Shown piece by piece: positions 47,092-56,181 of a stretch of 64,000 bases of DNA. The DNA comes from Marinobacter sp. LQ44 (GTDB lineage Bacteria; Pseudomonadota; Gammaproteobacteria; Pseudomonadales; Oleiphilaceae), in NCBI RefSeq assembly GCF_001447155.2, contig NZ_CP014754.1:1364001-1428000 (forward strand). The letters run 5' to 3'. A model generated the notes under the pieces. The model worked only from the letters and a program-made list of their open reading frames with translations. It was not told the origin of the DNA and did not search any database. Positions within the stretch are counted from its first letter, which is position 1. Every line of letters starts with the position of its first letter. Position numbers and translations under genes: made by a program.

Positions 47092-50000
47092 TTTACTGCC
47101 TCCTGAGCATAGTCATTGCCTTCACCGTCGAGCCAGTCCACGTTCTTCATCTTGCGGACCACCACGAACTCGTCCCGGTTGGAACCTACGGTGCCGTAGT
47201 AGTTGAAGCCGTAGGAATACTGGGCATAGCCACCGATCATATGGGTCGGTTTCGGGCACACTCGGGTAACCGAGTTATGGATGCCGCCCCGGGTACCGGT
47301 AATTTCAGAGCCCGGTACGTTCACGTTGCGTTCCTGGGCGTGGTACATCATCACCATGCCAGGCATTACCCGCTGGCTGACCACCGCCCGGGCCGCAATG
47401 GCACCGTTACTGTTGAACAGCTCGATCCAGTCGTTATCCTCAACGCCGATGTCTTTGGCGTCGTCTTCACTCATCCACACGATGGGGCCACCGCGAGACA
47501 GGGTCAGCATCAACAGGTTGTCGCTGTAGGTACTGTGAATACCCCACTTCTGGTGCGGCGTGATCCAGTTCAGCGCTTTCTCGGGGTTACCGTTGCTGCG
47601 CTGGTCCTGCATGCTCTCGACCGCCTTGGTGTTGATCGGCGGGCGGTACACCAGCAGGCTCTCGCCAAAGGCACGCATCCACTCATGATCCTGGTAGAAC
47701 TGCTGGCGGCCGGTCAGGGTGCGCCAGGGGATCAGTTCGTGCACGTTGGTGTAGCCGGCGTTGTAGGACACATGTTCGTCCTCCAGGCCTGACCAGGTCG
47801 GGCTGGAGATGATCTTGCGCGGCTGGGCCACGATGTCCCGGAAGCGGATCTTTTCCTCTTCCTTGTTTTTCGCCAGGTGGGTGTGGTCCAGGCCAGTCAT
47901 TTCAGACAGCGCGGCCCAGGCCTTCACCGCGACCTGCCCGTTGGTTTCCGGCGCCAGGGTCAGAATCACTTCCGCTGCATCAATGGCACTTTCAATCTTC
48001 GGACGGCCCGCGTTGGCGCCTTCCAGGTGGGTGTAGTTCAGTTCCTTCAGGAAGTTGACTTCCTTCTCGGTGTTCCAGTTGATGCCCTTGCCACCGTTAC
48101 CCAGCTTGTCCATCAGCGGACCCAGGGAGGTAAAGCGGGCGTAGGTGTTCGGGTAATCCCGCTCAACGGTGATGAAGTTGGGCGCGGTTTTACCGGGAAT
48201 CAGGTCGCATTCGCCTTTTTTCCAGTCCTTCACATCGAATGGCTGGCCCAGTTCCGCCGGCGCATCGTGCAGCAGCGGCAGGGTGACTACGTCTTTCTCG
48301 ACACCCAGGTGGCCCTCGGCCGCCTTGGAGAAGGATTTGGCTATGCCCTTGTAGATTTCCCAGTCACTGCGCGCTTCCCAGGCCGGATCGGTGGCGGCGG
48401 TCAGCGGGTGGATGAACGGGTGCATGTCTGAAGTGTTCAGGTCGTTCTTTTCGTACCAGGTGGCAGTCGGCAGAACGATGTCTGAATACAGACAGGTGGT
48501 GGACATACGGAAGTCCAGGGTCACCAGCAGGTCGAGCTTGCCCTGCGGAGCCTCATCGCGCCACTTGACCTCTTGCGGTTTGGCACCGCCTTCCACACCC
48601 AGGTCTTTGCCCTGCAGGCCGTTCTTGGTACCCAGCAGGTACTTGAGCATGTACTCATGGCCCTTGCCGGAAGAGCCCAGCAGGTTGGAACGCCAGATGA
48701 ACAGGTTGCGCGGGCAGTTTTCCGGAGCTTCCGGATCTTCACTGGCGAACGCCAGGGAGCCATCCTTCATGGACTTGGCCACGTAGTCGGAAACTTCCAT
48801 GCCAGCCTTCTCGGCTTCTGCGGCAATTCCCAGCGGGTTGCGGTTGAGCTGCGGCGCAGACGGCAACCAGCCCATGCGCTCGGCGCGCACGTTGTAGTCG
48901 ATCAGGCTGCCACTGAATTTGGACTTGTCCGCCAGCGGCGACAGGATTTCATCCACACCCAGCTTCTCGTAGCGCCACTGCCCGGAGTGGGCGTAGAAGA
49001 ACGAGGTGGAGTTCATGTGGCGTGGCGGGCGCTGCCAGTCCAGGCCGAACGCCAACGGCTGCCAGCCGGTCTGTGGGCGCAGTTTTTCCTGGCCAACGTA
49101 GTGGGCCCAGCCACCACCGCTCTGGCCGATACAGCCACACATGATCAGCATGTTGATCAGGCCACGGTAGTTCATGTCCATGTGGTACCAGTGGTTCATA
49201 CCGGCACCCACGATGACCATGGAGCGGCCCTTGGTCTTGTCGGCGTTATCCGCAAACTCGCGGGCAATGCGGATCACTTTCTCCGCGGGCACGCCGGTGA
49301 TCTTTTCCTGCCAGGCCGGGGTGTAGGGCTTCACTTCGTCATAGGAAGTGGCACCGTCGTCCTCGCCCAGGCCACGACTGATGCCGTAGTTGGCCACCAT
49401 CAGGTCGTAAACGGTGACCACACGGCCTTCGGTGCCGTCAGCCAGCTGGACCTTACGGGTGCCCAGCTTGTGCTTGAGGATGTCCTTGATTTCCACGTGC
49501 TTGAAGTGGTCGTGCTCAATACCACCGAAGTACGGGAAGGCAACGTCCACAACGTCGTCGTGTTTCTCGACCATGGACAGCTGAAGGTTTACATCGGAGC
49601 CCTTGGCGGTCTGCTTCAGATTCCACTTGCCCTTCTCGCCCCAGCGATAGCCGATGGAGCCGTTCGGTGCGGTCAGCTCGCCAGTGCTCTCGTCAATGGC
49701 GATGGTTTTCCATTCCGGGTTGTTTTCTTCACCCAGTCCGTCCACCAGATCACTGGCCCGCAGGAAACGGCCCGGCACATAGCTGCCGTCGTCCTTTTCA
49801 TCCAGCATGACCAGGTACGGCATGTCGGTATAACGGCGCACGTAATCGGTGAAGTATTCACTGGGCTTGTCGACGTGGAACTCTTTCAGGATCACGTGGC
49901 CCATGGCCATGCCCAGGGCCGCGTCGGTGCCCTGCTTGGGGTTCAGCCACTCGTCGGACAGCTTCGACACTTCCGCGTAATCCGGGGTGATGGCAACGGT

Positions 50001-50831
50001 CTTGGTACCCTTGTAGCGCACTTCGGTAAAGAAGTGGGCGTCCGGGGTACGGGTCTGGGGCACGTTGGAACCCCAGGCGATGATGTAGCCGGAGTTGTAC
50101 CAGTCAGCGGATTCCGGTACGTCGGTCTGCTCACCCCAGGTTTGCGGGGAGGCCGGCGGCAGGTCGCAGTACCAGTCGTAGAAGCTCATGCACACGCCAC
50201 CGATCATTGACAGGTAGCGGCTGCCCGCGGCGTAGGACACCATGGACATGGCCGGGATCGGCGAGAAGCCGATGATGCGGTCCGGACCAAACTTCTTGGC
50301 GGTGTAGACGTTGGAGGCAGCAATCAGCTCGTTGACTTCGTCCCAGTTGGAACGAATGAAGCCACCCATACCACGGCGGGGCTTGTACTCGGCGGTTTTC
50401 TTGGGGTCTTCAACAATGGACGCCCAGGCTTGTACCGGGTCGTTGAACTGAATACGGGCCGCACGCCAGAGCTTCATCAAGCTCTTGCGCATCAGCGGGT
50501 ACTTCAAGCGGTTGGCGCTGTACATGTACCAGGAATAGCTGGCACCTCGAGGGCAGCCGCGGGGCTCGTGGTTGGGCAGGTCCGGGCGGGTACGGGGGTA
50601 GTCGGTCTGCTGGGTTTCCCAGGTGACCAGGCCGTTCTTGACGTAGATCTTCCAGCTGCAGGAGCCGGTGCAGTTTACGCCGTGGGTGGAACGCACAACC
50701 TTGTCGTGCTGCCAGCGCTGGCGGTAGCTGTCTTCCCACTCGCGACTGACTTCATGGGTTTCGCCGTGGCCGCCCGCGAACGGCTCGCGCTTCTTCCTGA
50801 AGTAATTCAGTTTGTCGATTAAATGACTCAT
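47088..50831 (-). CDS. narG: Respiratory nitrate reductase alpha subunit
   Basis: A 1247-residue molybdo-bis-MGD catalytic subunit, cytoplasmic, reducing nitrate to nitrite. The FS0 4Fe-4S site uses His and three Cys in HGVNCTGSCSW (about 49-59) and the later CPRGASYSW; the Asp that ligates Mo lies in the YWYNSGYIIAWGSN-like SADWYNSGYIIAWGSN region. It starts at 50831 and is the first gene of narGHJI-ppiC. NarL-like sites lie just upstream. Confidence 0.98.
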   Translation of the reverse strand: MSHLIDKLNYFRKKREPFAGGHGETHEVSREWEDSYRQRWQHDKVVRSTHGVNCTGSCSWKIYVKNGLVTWETQQTDYPRTRPDLPNHEPRGCPRGASYSWYMYSANRLKYPLMRKSLMKLWRAARIQFNDPVQAWASIVEDPKKTAEYKPRRGMGGFIRSNWDEVNELIAASNVYTAKKFGPDRIIGFSPIPAMSMVSYAAGSRYLSMIGGVCMSFYDWYCDLPPASPQTWGEQTDVPESADWYNSGYIIAWGSNVPQTRTPDAHFFTEVRYKGTKTVAITPDYAEVSKLSDEWLNPKQGTDAALGMAMGHVILKEFHVDKPSEYFTDYVRRYTDMPYLVMLDEKDDGSYVPGRFLRASDLVDGLGEENNPEWKTIAIDESTGELTAPNGSIGYRWGEKGKWNLKQTAKGSDVNLQLSMVEKHDDVVDVAFPYFGGIEHDHFKHVEIKDILKHKLGTRKVQLADGTEGRVVTVYDLMVANYGISRGLGEDDGATSYDEVKPYTPAWQEKITGVPAEKVIRIAREFADNADKTKGRSMVIVGAGMNHWYHMDMNYRGLINMLIMCGCIGQSGGGWAHYVGQEKLRPQTGWQPLAFGLDWQRPPRHMNSTSFFYAHSGQWRYEKLGVDEILSPLADKSKFSGSLIDYNVRAERMGWLPSAPQLNRNPLGIAAEAEKAGMEVSDYVAKSMKDGSLAFASEDPEAPENCPRNLFIWRSNLLGSSGKGHEYMLKYLLGTKNGLQGKDLGVEGGAKPQEVKWRDEAPQGKLDLLVTLDFRMSTTCLYSDIVLPTATWYEKNDLNTSDMHPFIHPLTAATDPAWEARSDWEIYKGIAKSFSKAAEGHLGVEKDVVTLPLLHDAPAELGQPFDVKDWKKGECDLIPGKTAPNFITVERDYPNTYARFTSLGPLMDKLGNGGKGINWNTEKEVNFLKELNYTHLEGANAGRPKIESAIDAAEVILTLAPETNGQVAVKAWAALSEMTGLDHTHLAKNKEEEKIRFRDIVAQPRKIISSPTWSGLEDEHVSYNAGYTNVHELIPWRTLTGRQQFYQDHEWMRAFGESLLVYRPPINTKAVESMQDQRSNGNPEKALNWITPHQKWGIHSTYSDNLLMLTLSRGGPIVWMSEDDAKDIGVEDNDWIELFNSNGAIAARAVVSQRVMPGMVMMYHAQERNVNVPGSEITGTRGGIHNSVTRVCPKPTHMIGGYAQYSYGFNYYGTVGSNRDEFVVVRKMKNVDWLDGEGNDYAQEAVK

Positions 50832-50905
50832 GGTCTCTCTCTCCGTCTGCCGGATCGTTGCTCCGATTTGAGACCATTGTGTGTGAGAAAAACCGCGAAA
50901 TCTGC

Positions 50906-50947
50906 GTGGTTACTACCACATAACCCGGCTGTACCACCGAGGTGGTA
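50906..50947 (-). promoter_or_regulatory. Candidate NarL sites upstream of narG
   Basis: TACCACC-GA-GGTGGTA (50932-50947) is a perfect 7-2-7 dyad of the NarL type, and GTGGT-TACT-ACCAC (50906-50919) is a second dyad containing TACTACC. They lie 75-116 bases before the narG start; narXL is encoded nearby. Confidence 0.5.
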
Positions 50948-50953
50948 GCAGGG

Positions 50954-52222
50954 CTATATCCCTGGGTGGAGAAGGGTTCTTCGCTCCTCACGACGGGTGT
51001 CGCGAGCGAACATCAGAAGGCTGCTGCTGAGCAACAGGAAGAGAATCATGAACACCGCTGTTCGAACACCCAGCCACTGGTTAACCGCGCCAAACAGGAC
51101 CGGTAGAACAAACGCAACGGAACAGGCAGAAACCAGCAGAAAGCCTGCGAACAAGGCGGCCTCGGCACGATTGGCCAGTATCACCATTCGTTGCAGGCTC
51201 CCCATGGCACTCCCCATGGCGACACCCAGCACCACAATCAAACTACCTTCAATCATCAGAGGCAGGGCAAATTCCACAGTGATGATCTCATCTACCCCCC
51301 TGACAAATAACGTCATTGGCGGGTAAGACAACACAGCCAGCGCCACCAGGCACAACACCAGTGACCGCGTGGCGACCCTGGCACTGCCAAACCGGTCAGC
51401 CAGGCCACCACCCAGAATCTGCGCAAGGGCACCGGGAATAACGAACCACTGAGCCTGGCGGGCGCCCGCGTCCAGGGACAAACCAAACTGTGCCGACAGG
51501 AAATCCGGCAACCAGAGCGCCAGGGCAAAGAAGCTTCCGGCCACCACGCCAAAGTAGGCAGTGAGCGGGAGCGAGCGACCACGTCTGAGTATTCGAACCA
51601 CCTGCCCGACAGACCAGGGCCTGTCCGCCCCTGATTCCCTGGATTCCGGATCGGTCAACATCACCAGCAAGGCAATCACCAGCAGCAATACGATCAGGTA
51701 GGCCAAGGGCACTCCCTGCCAGGAAAACGCATCGTGAAATAACGGTACCAGGTAATAACTGAAGCCTGCCCCGGTGACTCCCGCACCAAAAACGCCAAGC
51801 ACCAGCCCCAACCGTTTCGGCTTGCAGTGACTAACCACAAACTGCAGGCCGGCACTGTAGAATCCACCGGCCAGCCCCAGCCCACCGGCAACCAGCAGGT
51901 AACCATAAAAACTTTCGACTAGCAGGAGTAACCCCATACACATTGCCAGCCCGACCAGGCACGTTAGCATCACGGCGCGGGCTCCATAACGCTGGGCGGC
52001 CAACCCGGCCGGAATTGCCAATACAGCACTGACGGCCATGGGCGCGGCCAGCAATATGCCGAACTGAAGACTGCTCAAGGCAAGATCGGCCCTGAGGTGC
52101 ACTCCCGCCACGGCAAACAGCGTCCAGCATCCTGCCGCAACAACAAAGCCTGTCACTGCCAGCGGCAGAATCACCACCAGCGACGCCAGCCTGTCGTCGT
52201 CCTGCTCCAGTCGGGTTTGCAT
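50954..52222 (-). CDS. narK: Nitrate/nitrite MFS transporter (NarK type)
   Basis: A 422-residue MFS protein with twelve hydrophobic helices. Features fitting nitrate/nitrite porters include the glycine-rich GGLGLAGGFYSAGLQFVVSHCKPKRLG block (seen in part: GGFYSAGLQFVVSHCKP) and VLGVFGAGVTGAGFSYYLVP. The start at 52222 follows GAGGTGAC; the frame is open 19 codons further upstream with no ribosome site. It lies just upstream of narG in the same direction and diverges from narX. Confidence 0.88.
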   Translation of the reverse strand: MQTRLEQDDDRLASLVVILPLAVTGFVVAAGCWTLFAVAGVHLRADLALSSLQFGILLAAPMAVSAVLAIPAGLAAQRYGARAVMLTCLVGLAMCMGLLLLVESFYGYLLVAGGLGLAGGFYSAGLQFVVSHCKPKRLGLVLGVFGAGVTGAGFSYYLVPLFHDAFSWQGVPLAYLIVLLLVIALLVMLTDPESRESGADRPWSVGQVVRILRRGRSLPLTAYFGVVAGSFFALALWLPDFLSAQFGLSLDAGARQAQWFVIPGALAQILGGGLADRFGSARVATRSLVLCLVALAVLSYPPMTLFVRGVDEIITVEFALPLMIEGSLIVVLGVAMGSAMGSLQRMVILANRAEAALFAGFLLVSACSVAFVLPVLFGAVNQWLGVRTAVFMILFLLLSSSLLMFARDTRREERRTLLHPGI

Positions 52223-52311
52223 CCTGTCACCTCGAATTAACCAACCTTTAGTGTCGGCTTTTGCTCTCCAAAGGGTCAAAGGCTATGATGGAGGACTATC
52301 CATTGGGGTAA

Positions 52312-52325
52312 TTGACTATCCTCAA
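52312..52325. promoter_or_regulatory. DNR/FNR-type box between narK and narX
   Basis: TTGAC-TATC-CTCAA follows the same pattern as the box upstream of dnr. It lies 90-103 bases before narK and 81-94 bases before narX, so it may serve both. Two GACTATCC repeats (52294, 52314), GGGGTA (52305) and GGAGGTA (52326) around it resemble NarL heptamers. Confidence 0.6.
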
Positions 52326-52405
52326 GGAGGTATCGGAACCGCAGTTCCTCGGTCATAATCTGGCCTGGAAAGGCACCTTTCGAACTCCCTAACAGACAAC
52401 AACCC

Positions 52406-54262
52406 ATGACATCCAGAAGTCCGCTAGTAAACCGACTCGCTGTGGTGATCGGCGCCATCGTGCTGACCGCTATCGTCAGCATGTCTACAACCCTGGCGGT
52501 TTCCAACAGCATTGAAGGCAATGCCACGGCCATCAACCTGGCCGGAGCGCTGCGAATGGGCGCCTTCCAGTTAATTGCCCGTTCTGCCACCGAAGATTAC
52601 GAAAATGGACGGGCTACCTCAGGCGCACGCATCAATGATTATGAGCGCCGCCTTGAGGACACCGCCATCCTTCGCTCGGTTCCCGGCGCAGACGACCATC
52701 CTCTGGCACGACAATATCGTCAGATGCTGGCGGCATGGCAGGACGAACTCAAACCAGCCCTTGAACAACATGAAGTAGGCACACCCATCACCCCGGCTAT
52801 GGTTCAGGCTGTGGAGGACTACATCCAGGAAGTTGACCGCCTGGTGACTATGCTGGAACAGCGCACAGAAGCACGTGTTGATCTGCTGCACCTGATTCAG
52901 ATCATCAGCATGGTGTTCTCGGTGCTGATCGTGATCGCCCTGTTCTACGACCTGAAAAACCGGATCCTTCGCCCCCTGCGAAAACTCGTGGCCATCGCCG
53001 GCGCCGTTGGCGAGAAAGATTTCTCCCGGAAAGCCGACCTGAAAGGTGCAGACGAGTTGGCACAACTGGGCCAGGCCTTCGACCAGATGACCAGCGAACT
53101 GGCCCTGACCTACTACGAACTGGAAGCCAAGGCCCGGCAGAAAACTGAAGAGCTGGAAGTCAGCCACCAGGCCCTGCAGGTGATGCATTCGGCCAGCAGA
53201 GACCTGTTTGCCAAGCATGATCTGTGTAACGGTGCCATTCCCATGCTGCAGGAACTGGAACTACTGCTGGGCATTGGTCCAATCCGCCTGTTCCTGCACG
53301 ACAAGGAGTCCGCAGAGCCTGTCGAGGCCATTACCACGGCCACGGACAAACGGCCGTTCTACTGTCGCGACCATCACTGCAATGCCTGCCTGGTGACCCC
53401 CGAGGTCTACGATGAGATGCCCCTGGAGAACAATGACGGCCGCCGTTTGTTGCTGCCCATCCGCACACCCGGCCAGTTACTCGGCACCCTGGAGGTGTGG
53501 TACCCGGCAGAAAAAGGCTTATCTGCCACCTCTCGCCGGCTGCTGGAGACCCTGACCGACCAGCTGGCAACGGCCATTTTCCTGGAACGGCAAATAACCG
53601 AGGAACAGCAACTGACCCTGGCCGAAGAACGCACCGTGATCGCCCGGGAGCTGCATGATTCACTGGCCCAGTCACTTTCTTACCTGAAAATGCAGGTAAC
53701 GCGGCTGCGCCGGCTCAATATCACGGGCGAGCAGAAACCCGTTCACGATGACATTCTGGATGAGCTCAGTACCGGCCTGAACAGCGCTTACCGCCAACTG
53801 CGTGAGCTACTGGCCACGTTCCGCCTGAAACTGGACACACCAGACCTGGCGACGGCTTTGCGCAAGACCATCGATGAGTTTTCCGAAAGGCTGGGCCACC
53901 CGGTGGACTTTGAATACAACCTGCCCCCACAGACCCTGTCGCCAAACGAGGAAATCCATACCCTGCAGATTATCCGCGAGGGTCTGGCAAATGCCGTCAA
54001 GCATGCCGACGCTACGGTCATATCCGTTAAGGTGCTGTTCGAGTCTCCACAGGTTCGGGCCAGTATTCGCGACAACGGCAAGGGCCTGCCCGGCGGCGAC
54101 CAGCCGGTTAACCACTACGGCCTGGTGATCATGCAGGACCGCGCGCGAACGCTCGGAGGCAAGGTAAAGGTTGATAACCGGGACGAAGGCGGAGTGGAAG
54201 TAACATTAACATTCGTCCCCAAAAGCCGTAACCTGATTCCTACCGAATCTTCACCGGCCTGA
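52406..54262 (+). CDS. narX: Nitrate/nitrite sensor histidine kinase
   Basis: A 618-residue membrane kinase. Helix 1 (about 8-30) is followed by the periplasmic sensor with a P-box-like [13 protein letters not shown], helix 2 (about 165-185), HAMP, a GAF-like central region with the cysteine set [10 protein letters not shown] (about 315-324), the HisKA_3 phospho-acceptor at about His417 ([12 protein letters not shown]) and a C-terminal HATPase ([10 protein letters not shown]). It signals nitrate to NarL, encoded 29 bases downstream. Confidence 0.95.
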   Translation: MTSRSPLVNRLAVVIGAIVLTAIVSMSTTLAVSNSIEGNATAINLAGALRMGAFQLIARSATEDYENGRATSGARINDYERRLEDTAILRSVPGADDHPLARQYRQMLAAWQDELKPALEQHEVGTPITPAMVQAVEDYIQEVDRLVTMLEQRTEARVDLLHLIQIISMVFSVLIVIALFYDLKNRILRPLRKLVAIAGAVGEKDFSRKADLKGADELAQLGQAFDQMTSELALTYYELEAKARQKTEELEVSHQALQVMHSASRDLFAKHDLCNGAIPMLQELELLLGIGPIRLFLHDKESAEPVEAITTATDKRPFYCRDHHCNACLVTPEVYDEMPLENNDGRRLLLPIRTPGQLLGTLEVWYPAEKGLSATSRRLLETLTDQLATAIFLERQITEEQQLTLAEERTVIARELHDSLAQSLSYLKMQVTRLRRLNITGEQKPVHDDILDELSTGLNSAYRQLRELLATFRLKLDTPDLATALRKTIDEFSERLGHPVDFEYNLPPQTLSPNEEIHTLQIIREGLANAVKHADATVISVKVLFESPQVRASIRDNGKGLPGGDQPVNHYGLVIMQDRARTLGGKVKVDNRDEGGVEVTLTFVPKSRNLIPTESSPA

Positions 54263-54291
54263 CCCAAACACCAACATCAACGAGAGAGACC

Positions 54292-54951
54292 ATGGCTGAG
54301 ACACCCGCAAGTATACTGCTGATTGACGACCACCCCCTGCTGCGACAGGGCATCAAGCAGTTGATCGGCATGGAAGACGACATGGAAGTGATCGGCGAGG
54401 CAAGCAACGCCGCCGACGGCATCAAGCTGGCCCTGGAAACCGAGCCGGATTTGATCCTGATGGACCTGAACATGCCGGAGATGGACGGCATTGAAGCTCT
54501 CAAACACCTGCGGGACCAGAACATCAGCTCGCGTATTGTCATGTTTACCGTGTCTGACCAGGAAGACGACGTGGTTGCCGCCCTGCGTGCCGGCGCCGAT
54601 GGCTACCTGCTGAAAGACATGGAGCCAGAAGATATGATCGCCCAGTTACACCAGGCGGCTGTTGGCAAAATGGTCATCAGTGACCGGCTAACAACGTTGC
54701 TGGCCCAGGCCCTGCGTTCCAACAAACCGCAGCAGTCATCCCGGCCGGACTTCGACAGCCTGACGCCGCGGGAAAAAGACATTTTGCGCCTGATCGCCGA
54801 GGGCCTCTCCAACAAGATGATCGGCCGCAAGCTGGACATCAGCGACGGCACGGTAAAAGTGCACGTAAAACACCTGCTCAAGAAACTCAACCTGCGCTCG
54901 CGGGTTGAAGTGGCCGTTTGGGCGGTGGAAGAAGGTCTCCACAAGGGCTGA
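54292..54951 (+). CDS. narL: Nitrate response regulator
   Basis: A 219-residue two-component response regulator: receiver domain ([14 protein letters not shown] at the start; phospho-acceptor Asp about 59 in [13 protein letters not shown]) and LuxR-type DNA-binding domain ([25 protein letters not shown]). With NarX it controls nar, and probably narK. GAGAGA lies before the ATG. Confidence 0.95.
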   Translation: MAETPASILLIDDHPLLRQGIKQLIGMEDDMEVIGEASNAADGIKLALETEPDLILMDLNMPEMDGIEALKHLRDQNISSRIVMFTVSDQEDDVVAALRAGADGYLLKDMEPEDMIAQLHQAAVGKMVISDRLTTLLAQALRSNKPQQSSRPDFDSLTPREKDILRLIAEGLSNKMIGRKLDISDGTVKVHVKHLLKKLNLRSRVEVAVWAVEEGLHKG

Positions 54952-54961
54952 GTTAAATCAA

Positions 54962-54981
54962 GTCGCCGCTGGCGACCTTTT
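54962..54981 (+). terminator. Intrinsic terminator after narL
   Basis: A 6-bp GC stem (GTCGCC-GCT-GGCGAC) is followed by CTTTT, 10 bases after the narL stop. Confidence 0.6.
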
Positions 54982-55020
54982 GATACTCTGGGCGGGTTGT
55001 CGTCCTGCCCGGAGTTGAAC

Positions 55021-55518
55021 ATGGCCTTTTCGCTACCTCCCATCGCGTCTTTGCACAGTCCGCTACTGGAGCAATCCATCGCGGTACTGAAAGAATACCT
55101 GCCCTCCCCGACACCGCTGCTGGACACCATCGACCGCAACGTACCCGTCAGCTTAAAACAACTGGTTGCCGAAGCCCCGCTGAACCGGCTGTTTGCAGAA
55201 GCGCTGGCTGAGGGCGAATTCGATGATTTTGAAGGCCGCACAATTCGGCTGGAGGTCAATGGAGGTCAACCCGGCGTCACCATCGGGTTCTGGGCCGGCC
55301 GGCTTCGCATTGTTGAAGGCCCAGGCGAGGCAACTATTCGGGGTTCGCTGGCAGCCTTCAAGACCCTGGCAGAGCGCCGGCAAGACCCGGACCAGCTGTT
55401 TTTCCAGCGGCGCCTGGTGATTGAGGGGGATACCGAGCTGGGGCTGGCTTTGAAGAATCTTCTGGATAGTCTGGAGTGGGATTTGTCTTTCCGTCAGCTA
55501 ATGGCGAAATCCAGATGA
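55021..55518 (+). CDS. ubiT: SCP2-domain protein, probable UbiT (anaerobic ubiquinone accessory factor)
   Basis: A 165-residue protein that is almost entirely an SCP2 sterol-carrier domain (FEGRTIRLEVNGGQPGVTIGF, RGSLAAFKTLAERRQDPDQLFFQRRLVIEGD, read in part). UbiT binds the lipid tail of ubiquinone precursors and, with UbiU and UbiV, is needed for oxygen-independent ubiquinone synthesis during nitrate respiration. The RRLVIEGDTELGLALKNLLD ending is typical of UbiT rather than of UbiJ. GGAG precedes ATG 55021. ubiU/ubiV are not in the window. Confidence 0.75.
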   Translation: MAFSLPPIASLHSPLLEQSIAVLKEYLPSPTPLLDTIDRNVPVSLKQLVAEAPLNRLFAEALAEGEFDDFEGRTIRLEVNGGQPGVTIGFWAGRLRIVEGPGEATIRGSLAAFKTLAERRQDPDQLFFQRRLVIEGDTELGLALKNLLDSLEWDLSFRQLMAKSR

Positions 55519-55522
55519 GCAA

Positions 55523-55536
55523 CTGATAAAAATCAG
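55523..55536 (+). promoter_or_regulatory. DNR/FNR-like box after ubiT, upstream of the pqq cluster
   Basis: CTGAT-AAAA-ATCAG is a perfect dyad and shares its core with the box before nosR. It lies 204-217 bases before pqqA in an AT-rich 221-base gap. That is too far for simple -41.5 activation unless the pqqA transcript has a long leader. The gap also holds a GAGTGGACATGGGCGGAG stretch of unknown meaning. Confidence 0.4.
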
Positions 55537-55739
55537 TAAATATACATATTAAAATTCCACTTTTCAGACAGTCGATCTGAAGCCCATTCTATTTATCCAA
55601 AAGCCCTCAGAAATCACACCTAAGATCCAGAAAATTAGGTCCAAAGTACCATTCCTTTGCAGCGTCGCCCAACCCTAGAGTGGACATGGGCGGAGTTATT
55701 CCGCGGCAAAAAACATTCATAACAAATACAGGTGATAAA

Positions 55740-55814
55740 ATGAAATGGACCGACCCTGACTTCAAAGACCTGCGGCTCGGCTTTGAAGTAACTGCGTACG
55801 TTTACGTTCGCTGA
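55740..55814 (+). CDS. pqqA: PqqA-type precursor peptide
   Basis: A 24-residue peptide, MKWTDPDFKDLRLGFEVTAY followed by VYVR. It has the invariant Glu16 and Tyr20 in E-x-x-x-Y from which the PQQ ring is built, the DLRLGFEVT stretch common to PqqA, and the typical Arg end. It differs from usual PqqA at the residue before Tyr20 (Ala for Met/Leu) and has a second tyrosine at position 22. GGTGATAA lies before the ATG. A hairpin follows, then pqqD. Confidence 0.9.
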   Translation: MKWTDPDFKDLRLGFEVTAYVYVR

Positions 55815-55820
55815 TCAACT

Positions 55821-55855
55821 CTGTCCCTGTGAGCCTCTTCCTCTTGCAGGGACAG
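55821..55855 (+). other. Hairpin between pqqA and pqqD
   Basis: A perfect 9-bp stem (CTGTCCCTG / CAGGGACAG) with a 17-base loop just after the pqqA stop. No T-run follows. Position suits an attenuator or mRNA-stabiliser that keeps the precursor in excess of the enzymes. Confidence 0.6.
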
Positions 55856-55887
55856 CCCTTCGCCTTGTAAGCCCCTGGGAGCAGCCA

Positions 55888-56181
55888 ATGACCAATTCAA
55901 ACAATTACACTGGTCTTACCCGATTCCGCATCGCCCCGGTCTTCATGTTTCGCTGGGAAGAATCACAGCAAGCTCACGTGCTGATGTATCCCGAAGGCAT
56001 TGTAAAACTGAACCCCACCGCCGGTGAAATCCTCAACCGGTGTGACGGCGACAGAACGGTGTCTGACATCGTCGCCGAACTTTCCGGCCTGTTCTCGGAA
56101 ACACCCGAGTTCATTGAGCCCCGTGTTCACCAGTTCCTGGAGGTATGCCATGGCAAAGGCTGGATCCAACCTGAATCTTGA
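55888..56181 (+). CDS. pqqD: PqqD precursor-peptide chaperone
   Basis: A 97-residue RiPP recognition element protein. VLMYPEGIVKLNPTAGEILNRCDGDRTV (read in part: MYPEGIVKLNPTAGEIL) is the PqqD signature. It binds PqqA and presents it to the radical SAM enzyme PqqE. The pqqE start (56150) lies 32 bases inside its 3' end, so the two are closely coupled, in keeping with their physical complex; in some species they are fused. Confidence 0.94.
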   Translation: MTNSNNYTGLTRFRIAPVFMFRWEESQQAHVLMYPEGIVKLNPTAGEILNRCDGDRTVSDIVAELSGLFSETPEFIEPRVHQFLEVCHGKGWIQPES

